Part shown: positions 22,047 through 30,900 of the stretch, in pieces | Numbering within the stretch: position 1 is the first letter of the stretch | How the letters are laid out: every line of letters begins with the position of its first letter | The notes under the pieces: generated by a model | Told to the model about the DNA's origin: nothing | Seen by the model: only the letters and a program-made list of their open reading frames with translations | Database searches by the model: none | Assembly (NCBI RefSeq): GCF_963082655.1 | Contig: NC_081553.1 | Location: forward strand, 187,671,752-187,735,751 | DNA length: 64,000 bases | Source of the DNA: Stomoxys calcitrans | Lineage: Eukaryota; Arthropoda; Insecta; Diptera; Muscidae | Direction: 5' to 3' | Translations under genes and position numbers: made by a program

Positions 22047-22274
22047 CCCTCGTTGTGGCGAGTTGCTTGCTCCAAGATTCCACGCTCGCCCCCAGCTGCC
22101 TCTAACCTGGGAACAGAAGCTGATGTTGGCCATTGGTTATTTGAAGGCGCCAATAACTCGCCCTCGTTGTGGCGAGCCGCTTACTCCAAGATTCGACGCT
22201 CGCCTCCAGCCGCCCCTAACCTGGGAACAGAAGCTGATGTTGGCCATTGGTTATTGGAAGGCGCCAATAACTAG
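22047..22274 (-). repeat. Two 114-bp tandem units in the RTE-like 5' region
   Basis: CCCTCGTTGTGGCGAG begins units at 22047 and 22161. Both units contain ACCTGGGAACAGAAGCTGAT and GTTGGCCATTGGTTAT. They lie upstream of the endonuclease, where some non-LTR elements carry 5' monomer repeats with promoter activity; whether these do is unknown. Confidence 0.8.
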
Positions 22275-22564
22275 CCTTGTCATCTCGAGTATCATTGGCA
22301 CTCAGTTTTTAGTTAAGAGCCAGTGCCACCTGACTCCTCACTGAGACTCTCCTCTCGAAAATCGCTGACTGCCCGCGAAAGCATTTGCAGCTACTCCGCA
22401 TAAAAACGGAGTTTTCCACCATCCGCAACCTGTGGACGCGCCAGGTAGCTATCAGCTAAGCTTTCCGTGGTAACTATGGACACCACACAAATTGGAGCTC
22501 AAAGTTCCAGTCTGTGTGGTGCACATAGTTATCCCGGGTGAGCCGGGACAGAAATAAAAACAAA
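22275..22564 (-). mobile_element. RTE-like element 5' leader with inverted-repeat hairpin
   Basis: GC-richer leader sequence. GTAACTATGGACACCACAC (about 22470) and GTGTGGTGCACATAGTTAT (about 22514-22532) are near-perfect inverted repeats able to fold into a long hairpin. A related copy at about 25062-25123 plus 25731 onward carries a transposon insertion exactly inside the CATAGTTATCCC word. Confidence 0.6.
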
Positions 22565-24198
22565 AAAAAAAACAAGTAAAAGCGTGCTAAGTTCGGCCGG
22601 CCCGAATCATATGTACCCTCCACCTTGGATCGCATTTGTCGAGTTCTTTTCCCGGCATCTCTTCTTAGGCAAAAAAGGATATAAGAAAAGATTTGCTCTG
22701 CTATTAGAGCGATATCAAGATATGGTCCGGTTTGGACCACAATTAAATTATATGTTGGAGACCTGTGTAAAATGTCAACCAATTCGAATAAGAATTGCGC
22801 CCTTTGGGGGCTCAAGAAGTAAAACAGAGAGATCGATTTATATGGGAGCTGTATCGGGCTATAGACCGATTCAGATCATAATAAACACGCATGTTGATAG
22901 TCATGAGAAGATCCGTAGTACATAATTTCAGGCAAATCGGATAATAATTGCCACCTCTAGAGGCTCAAGAAGTCAAGATCCCAGATCGGTTTATATGGCA
23001 GCTATATCAGGTTATGGACCGGTTTGAACTATACTTGGCACAGTTGTTGGATATCATAACAAAACACGTCGTGCAAAATTTCATTCCAATCGGATAAGAA
23101 TTGCGCACTCTAGAGGCTCAAGAAGTCAAGACCCAAGATCGGTTTATATGACAGCTATATCAAAACATGGACCGATTTGAACCACACTTTTCAAAGTTAT
23201 TGGATATCATAACAAAAAAAAACGTCGTGCCAAAATTTCATTTCAATCGGATAAGAATTGCGCACTCTAGAGGCTCAAGAAGTCAAGACCCAAGATCGGT
23301 TTATATGACAGCCATATGAGGTTATGAACCGATTTGAACCATACTTGACATAGTAGTTGGATATCATAACAAAACACGTTGTGCGAAATTTCATTCCAAT
23401 CGGATAAGAATTGCGCACTCTAGAGGCTCAAGAAGTCAAAAACCAAGATCGGTTGACATGGCAGCTATATCAGGTTATGGACCGATTTGAACCATACTTG
23501 GCACAGTTGTTGGATATCATAACAAAACACGTCGTGCAAAATTTCATTCCAATCGAATAAGAATTGCGCACTCTAGAGGCTCAAGAAGTCAAGACCCAAG
23601 ATCGGTTTATATGACAGCTATATCAGGTTATGGACCGGTTTGAACTATACTTGGCACAGTTGTTGGATATCATAACTAAATACGTCGTGCAAAATTTCAT
23701 TCCAATCGGATAAGAATTGCGCACTCTAGAGGCTCAAGAAGTCAAGACCCAAGATCGGTTTATATGACAGCTATATGAGGTTATGAACCGATTTGAACCA
23801 TACTTACCATAGTTGTTGGATATCATAACAAAACACGTCGTGCGAAATTTCATTCCAATCGGATAAGAATTGCGCACTCTAGAGGCTCAAGAAGTCAAGA
23901 CCCAAGATCGGTTTATATGGCAGTTATATCAAAACATGGACCGATATGGCCCATTTACAATACCAACCGACCTACACTAATAAGAAGTATTTGTGCGAAA
24001 TTTCAAGCGGCTAGCTTTACTCCTTCGGAAGTTAGCGTGCTTTCGACAGACAGACGGACGGACATGGCTAGATCGACATAAAATGTCGCGACGATCAAGA
24101 ATATATATACTTTATGGGGTCTCAGACGAATATTTCGAGTAGTTACAAAGAGAATGACGAAATTAGTATACCCCCCATCTTATGGTGGAGGGTATAAA
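22565..24198 (+). mobile_element. Mini-me/DINE-1-like element, type 1, full length
   Basis: The head is AAGTAAAAGCGTGCTAAGTT with palindrome TTCGGCCGGCCCGAA (22592-22606) and TACCCTCCACCTTGG. Six internal 153-157 bp steps separate ATCGGTT landmarks at 22985, 23138, 23295, 23448, 23601, 23754 and 23907. The tail has CTTTCGACAGACAGACGGAC, ATCAAGAATATATATAC, ATTTCGAGTAG and TATACCCCCCATC, then ATGGTGGAGGGTATAAAAA. Head and tail carry inverted TACCCTCCACC. It is non-coding. Confidence 0.92.
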
Positions 24199-25060
24199 AA
24201 TTTGAAGGCATTAAATCGCACGATCTAGGCTCCCAATTGGCCGGTCCCGAAAGTGGAAAAAAATGTTCACTGAACTCGCCCTTCAATAAGTCCATTGTTA
24301 CGCGTACGGTATTAAATGTGGCACCCTCTTGTTGACACCACATGTCATGCAAGTCAAGCTCTTGCATTTTGGGCAAACAAAAGTTGGATATCAACTCACG
24401 GTAGCACTCACCATTCACTGTTGCGTTACGATTCGCATCATTTTTGAAGAAGTACGGTCCAATGATGCCACCAGCCCATAAACCGCACCAAACTTTGACT
24501 TTTTCTGGATGCATTGGTAGCTCTTGCAATGCTTCTGGCTCATTTTCTGTCCAACATCGACAATTCTGCTTATTTACCTACCCATTGAGCCAAAAAATGA
24601 GCTTCGTCGCTGAAGAAGAAGAAGCGCGCGTTGAACTTTCTTAACTCTGAAATTGAAAATTGCATTTTGGGCAAACAAAAGTTGGATATCAACTCACGGT
24701 AGCGCTCACCATTCACTGTTACGTTACGATTCGCATCATCTTTGAAGAAGTACGGTCCAATGATGCCACCAGCCCATAAACCGCACCAAACTTTGACTTT
24801 TTCTGGATGCATTGGTTGCTCTTGCAATGCTTCTGGCTGATTTTCACTCCGAAATTGAAAATTCTGTTTATTTACCTACCCATTGAGGCAAAAAATGAGC
24901 TTCGTCGCTGAAGAAGAAGAAGCGCGCGTTGAACTTTCTTACCAGACCACGCATTTTGATAATAAAATTCAACAATTTGCATCCGTTGTTCGTTTGTAAG
25001 ACGATTCATGGTTAAGTTATGGACCAAATGGATGTTTGACAATTAAACAACACACGAATC
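24199..25060 (-). pseudogene. Mariner/Tc1-like transposase relic, partly duplicated
   Basis: Minus-strand frames give MNRLTNEQRMQIVEFYYQN (N-terminus, near 25010), SDEAHF (first catalytic Asp region, twice: near 24900 and 24600), HPEKVKVWCGLWAGGIIGP (twice), VNGERYRELISNFCLPKMQ, LHDMWCQQEGAT (active enzymes have QQDGAT, so the second catalytic Asp reads Glu), and NWEPRSCDLMPSNF. The central segment is tandemly duplicated (about 24540-24830 repeats in part at 24830-24930). It is dead by frameshift and substitution. Confidence 0.83.
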
Positions 25061-25123
25061 GTGTGTAAGCCATGGATACCACACAAATCGGAACTAAAGG
25101 TTCTAGCCTGTGCGGTGCTCATA
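25061..25123. repeat. Left half of an RTE-leader-like hairpin repeat
   Basis: CCATGGATACCACACAAATC and TCTAGCCTGTGCGGTGCTCA parallel 22470-22526. The fold-back element is inserted at its end; the right half, TAGTTATCCCATGTCGGCC, resumes at 25731. Confidence 0.7.
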
Positions 25124-25732
25124 AAGGGTGATTTTTTTGAGGTTAGGATTTTCATGCATTAGTATTTGACAGATCACGTGGGATTTCAGACATGGTGTCA
25201 AAGAGAAAGATGCTCAGTATGCTTTGACATTTCATCATGAATAGACTTACTAACGAGCAACGCTTGCAAATCATTGAATTTTATTACCAAAATCAGTGTT
25301 CGGTTCGAAATGTGTTCATTCACCGTAACGTTGCGTCCAACAGCATCTTTGAAAAAATACGGTCCAATGATTCCACCAGCGTACAAACCACACCAAACAG
25401 TGCATTTTTCGGGATGCATGGGCAGTTCTTGAACGGCTTCTGGTTGCTCTTCACTCCAAATGCGGCAATTTTGCTTATTTACGTAGCCATTCAACCAGAA
25501 ATGAGCCTCATCGCTGAACAAAATTTGTCAAAATTTGAACACATTTCGAACCGAACACTGATTTTGGTAATAAAATTCAATGATTTGCAAGCGTTGCTCG
25601 TTAGTAAGTCTATTCATGATGAAATGTCAAAGCATACTGAGCATCTTTCTCTTTGACACCATGTCTGAAATCCCACGTGATCTGTCAAATACTAATGCAT
25701 GAAAATCCTAACCTCAAAAAAATCACCCTTTA
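25122..25732. mobile_element. Fold-back mariner derivative with 195-bp TIRs
   Basis: The element is 25124-25730 (607 bp) between TA duplications (25122-25123, 25731-25732). The arms 25124-25318 and 25536-25730 appear to be exact inverted copies. Each arm contains the transposase start MNRLTNEQRLQIIEFYYQN, so both ends carry coding sequence. The 217-bp core encodes, on the minus strand, FSDEAHFWLNGYVNKQN and WCGLYAGGIIGPYFFKD, the middle of a mariner/Tc1-like transposase, and lacks the rest. It can be mobilised only in trans, if at all. The related uninterrupted site is in this window (22517-22540). Confidence 0.93.
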
Positions 25733-27192
25733 GTTATCCCATGTCGGCCAGGGATCTCCTTATCTAACATCTTGAGAAGCAAATGGGTGCAAATTTAATC
25801 CAATAGCTTTACGCTTTAACCGCATCACCAGATTTCACTCCGGTCCCTTTATTAGCTCCATCCACCCTAATGTTAATACCATAACTTGGTATATACAAAA
25901 GTATTACCACAAGATCTAGTAAATGTGTCCAATTGTATGTTTTGTGTAACAATGAGCATGTATGCATGTGTGTGTGTGTCTTGTAAAATATATCAAATAT
26001 TAAATCTTTTCATTCAAATTGTATGTCTTTGTATTTGGCTTAATGTCTGTTTGCATATAAGATTGTGTTCAGACGACACACTCACACAAACTGTGTAAGG
26101 TGGGCATATTCGTAAGCCGTAGGACAGGAAGCTGAGCTATCTGTCACACAAAACATGTGTAAAGATAACCACCGAGAAAACAATGGGTATGGCTTTGTGT
26201 CAGTGACCACTCACACCATTGCATAATTTATAATTACAAGGACACAAATAATTCTGAAGTTGTAGTGAAACAACTCTACTCACTCTCATGGCCCATTCCC
26301 ATTCACTTTCCTTTTCTCCTTCTATGAGATTTTCTAGTAATTTTTCTCACAAAAGTTCTATGTGAAAAATTATGATGATTTAATGTGGCGAGCATGTGTG
26401 CATGTAAGTGTTTGTGTGTGTGTGTGTGTGGCTCTACAAACCAACTGCTAAATAATGTTGATGTTGAGAACATGCACATGCAGTGAAAACGAACAATGAA
26501 AAGCCAAATCCTCCCTTTCAGCATGCACCCCACACACACACACACACACACCCCTTCCACAATGTGTTTGTGGTTTTGTTCTACATGGTGTCAACAACGA
26601 AATCATTTAAAACTCATATCAGAACATATGCGTGCATGTACACACACAACGACATTCACACAAACTATTTGTGTCATGTCCTGATAGTCGACAAAAACAC
26701 AATTGTACCAAATTACACATGCGAATATGCAGTTCTATGTATGTGTGAAATTGAGTTTGCATAGGAATAAATTCACAAGAAATACATAATTCCAAGAATT
26801 TAGTCTGAACCAAAGCAGCCGCAGGAAAAAGTTTTTGGCACAGGTCAAGGTGTTGATATATGTAACCCTCTTGTGGGTATCTTTATTCTTGGAAAAATTT
26901 CTTTCATGTTTCAAAAAAAAAAAAAAAATGGGGATAAAAATTAAGGGGGTAAAGATAAGCCCGGTTAAGAACTATTCTATTTGGTGTCCAATTTGCAACA
27001 GATTTTCTGTTGATTCAGAAAACAATTTTTGATATTTTTCCAACCAATTCCTCTGCGTGAGTATTCAGGGGACAGTGGCTAGTGCACGCTAGTGGAAGAA
27101 AGTATAGAACAAAGTTATGAATGAATTGTAAATATTTTTTGAAGTTTCAAAACGACATATCCTTGATTGGGTGTTCTATGTTCCATTAGCCA
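25733..27192. other. Mostly unique AT-rich sequence with CA/TG microsatellites
   Basis: TG runs occur at about 25968-25980 and 26408-26430, and a CA run at about 26528-26551. An A run is at 26913-26929. Short open frames here are His/Thr-rich because of the CA repeats. No gene was recognised. Confidence 0.55.
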
Positions 27193-27880
27193 TTTTTATA
27201 ACCACCGCCATTGGAAACCAATCTAGTCGAAATATTAATCTGCGATCCCATTTGCCTTGCCATTCTTAGTCGATTTAGCCATCACTTTCCGTCCGTCCAT
27301 CTGTAGCAATCAAAAAAGCGGTCCAATGCCTAGAGCTAGCTGCACGAAATTTTGCACAGATACTTCTTATTGATGTAGGTCGTTGGGGGATTGCAAATGG
27401 GCCATATCGGTTCCGATTTGTATATAGCTCCCATATAAAGTGGCCCTTCGACTTTATTTCTTGAGCTCCTAGAAGCTGCAATTAGTTACCGATTTGGCAC
27501 AAATTTTGCACATATTGTTCGGTCAATAACCTGATATAGCTCCCACATAAAACGGTCTCTCAATTGGGCATCACGAGCCCCGAAAAGACGCAGTTGTTAT
27601 ACGATTGAGCTGAAAATTTTCACGTAGGGTTATGATTTCCAACAATCGTAACACAGGTGGTCCAAATCGTTATGGCCAGATCTTCTGATTTTTTCATCTC
27701 AAGCCCCTGAAAGCTTTAATTTTTTCCGATGGGTCTGAAATTTTGTACCTAGAGTTCTGTTATGACTTCCAACAATCGTCCCACATACGGTCCAAATCGT
27801 TTGTGTAAACTTTTAGCGTAATTCATGATGGTGGGTTGCTAAGATTTGGCCCCGCCGAACTAAGCACGCTTTAATTTGTT
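27193..27880 (-). mobile_element. Mini-me/DINE-like element, type 1, diverged
   Basis: It starts TTTTTATAACCACCGCC, followed by TTCCGTCCGTCCATCTG (GTCY core). Units have CCCATATAAAGTGGCCC and GACTTCCAACAATCGT. It ends GATGGTGGGTTGCTAAGATT, TTGGCCCCGCCGAAC and TAAGCACGCTTTAA. It is more decayed than the other copies. Confidence 0.78.
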
Positions 27881-27984
27881 AAATTCTTCAATAAGCGGCT
27901 TTAAAAGGGTTTACGCCCTACCCTTGCAAGACTTTTGGTTGGTTAACCTGTTATAGCTTTTATTGTCAAAATTGTACATAAAAA

Positions 27985-30900
27985 AAACCCTTAACAAAGG
28001 AAAATGGCACTTAAAAGACCCCACCCCAAGCAAAATGGTACTTGAAACACCCCATCCCTAGCAAAAGGGTACTTAAAACACCGTTCACAAAGAGAAGTGA
28101 TACTTAAAATACCCTTCACAAAAGGAAATGTTACCAAAAATAACACACCCTAAGGAAGAGGGTACTTAATATAAACTTCCCTTAAGGAAAAGGTACTAAA
28201 AATACCTTTCCCCAAGGGAAAAGGTATTTTAAATACACCTACCGAAAAGGGTACTAAAACTACCCTTCGTCAAGGAAAATGGTACTAAAACTACTATTAT
28301 TTAAGGGAAAGTGTAGTTCCTTACCCTATCCCTAGGGAAAGGGTATTAAAACTATCCTTTCCTAAGAGAAAGGGTACTAAAACTAATCTAAAATGCTTAA
28401 AATACCCTTCCTAAAGGGAAAATGTATTTTAAATACCCCTACCAAACGAAAGGGGTTCTAAAACTACCCTTCGTCAAGGAAAATGGTACTAAAACTACTA
28501 TACTTTAAGGGAAAGTGTAGTTTCTTAAGGCAGAGGTACCAAAACTACCCTTTCACAAGGGAGAAGGTACTAAAACTACCCCGTCTCAAGGGAAAGGGTA
28601 ATAAAATTACCCTATCTCAAGGGAAAAGGGTACTAAAACTATTCTTTCCTAAGAGAAAGGGTACTATAACTACTCTATTCCAAGGGCAAGGGTACAAAAA
28701 CTACCCCTTCCCAAGCGAAAGCCTAGTCAAAATAACCTTTCCTAAGCAAAAGGGTACAAAATCCAACCTTTCCAAAGGGAAAGGGAACTAAAACCACTCT
28801 TTACTAGGGGAAAGGGTATTAAACATCTTTTCCCAGAGGAAAGGGTAATTAAACTGCCCTTCTCTAAGGAAAGGGTATTTAAACTACCCTTCTCTAAGAA
28901 AAGGGTAATAAAACTACTCTTTCCTGAGGGAAAGGGTACTAGAACTACCTTTTCCCATGGAAAAGGAAACTGAAACAACATTTTCCCAGGGGGGTACTAA
29001 AACTACACTTTCTTAAGAGAAGGGGTACTAAAACTACCCTTTCTTAAGGGAAAGGCTACTTAAACTTCCCCTTTCCGAGGTAAAGGGTACTAAAACTAGT
29101 CTTTTTAAGGAAAAGGGTACCAAAACAACCCTTTTTCAAGGGAAAGGGTACTAAAGTATGCTTTCCCAACTGGAAAGGGCACCAAAATTACCTTATCGAA
29201 ACGGAAAGGGCACTTAACCTACCCTATCCCACTGGAAAGGGTACTAAAACTTACCCTTTCCAAGATAAAGGGTGCTAAACCTAGTCTTTTCATGCAGAAG
29301 GGTACCAAAATCAACCTTTTTTCAAAGGAAACGGTACTAAAGAATGCTTTACCAACGGGCAATGGCACCAAATCTAACTTATCCCACCGGAAAGGGTACT
29401 AAAACTACCATATCCCACGGAAAGCGGTACCAAAACTACCTTCTTCCACGGAAAAGGTAACTAAAACTACCCTATCCAAAGCAAAAAGGTAAGAAAACTA
29501 TCCTACCCCATGGGAAAGGGTACTTTTACTACCCCATCCCAAGAAAAAGGGTGCAAAAACTATACACTTCCATTGAAAAGGCTACTTAAACTACACTTTC
29601 TTAAGGGAAAGAATACTAAAACCAACTTTTCCTAAAGGAAAGGGTAATAAAACCACCCTTTCCTAGGGAAAAAGTACTAAAACCATCCTTTCCTAAGTGA
29701 AAGGGTACATAAACTACTCTTCCCTTAGCGAAGGGGTAGTAAAACTAGCCTTTCCTAAGGGAAAGGGTGAAAAAACTAGCCTTTTCTAAAGAAAAGGGTA
29801 CTAAAGCTACCCCTTCTTTTGCGAAAGGGTACTAAAGTTACCCTTTCCTAAGGGAGAGTGTACTAAAGCTACCCTTTCCCTTGCGAAAGGGTGCTAAAGC
29901 TACCCTATCCTAAGGGAAAGGGTACTAAAGCTACCCCTTCCTAAGGGAAAGGGTACTAAAACTACCATTTTCAAAGTGAAAGGTACTAAATTTACTTTTT
30001 ATAAGGAAAGGGTACCAAAACTACCCTGTTTAAAGGGCAAGGGCACTAAAACTACCCCGTCCCAAGGGAAAGGCTACGAAAACTACCCTATCCCAAGAGA
30101 AATGCTACAAACGGTACCCTATTCCAATGCGGAAGTGTACTTCACCTACCCTTCCTCAAGGTAAATGATACTAAAACAACTCTACTTAAAGGAGAAGTAT
30201 ACTTTCCTAAGGTAAAAGGTACTAAAACTGCCCTTTCATAAGAAAGAAGGTTTAGTACCTTACCCTTTCATATGGAGAAGGTACATAAACTACCCTTTCA
30301 TAATTTCATAAGGGAGAATGTATCACAACTTCCCATTTCATTAGGAAGAAAGTAATAAAACTACAATTTCAATAGGGGGAAGTTACTAAAACTACACTTT
30401 CCTAAGCGAGGGGGTACTTAAACTACCCTTACCCAAAAAAAAAGGGCACCGAAACATTATCCAAGGGAAAAGGTACTAAAACTATCCTCTCCCAAGGGAA
30501 GGAATACTAAAACTACCCTATCCTAAGGGAGATTGTACTAAAACTACCCTATCCCGAGAAAAGGAACTGAAATTATTCTGTCCCAAGGGAAAGGGCACAA
30601 AGACTACCCTTTCCCAGGGGAAAGGATACTAACACTAACCCTTCCTAAGGGAAGTGTTACTAAAATTACTCTACTTAAAGGGGAAGTGTACTTTCCTACA
30701 CCACAAGGTACTAAAACTATCCTTTCATAAGAGAGAAGGTACTAAAACTACCGTTTTCTAAGGGCGAAGGTGCTAAAACTGCCCTTTTGTAATTGAACTA
30801 AAACTACCCTTTTCCGAGGAAAATAATACTACAACTGCACTTTCCCGAGGAAAATTGTGCTTAAACTACCCTTTCGCTAGGAAAATTGTACTAAAACTTC

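Noticed and set aside
25237..25656. 139-residue transposase on the plus strand in the fold-back element
   Set aside because: It starts with the true N-terminus in the left arm, then reads the core antisense and the right arm in the wrong sense. Not a working protein.
28483..28791. 102-residue Lys/Gly-rich frame and similar ones in 28-34 kb
   Set aside because: They are read-through of the 31-bp repeat; frames break whenever a unit has an indel.
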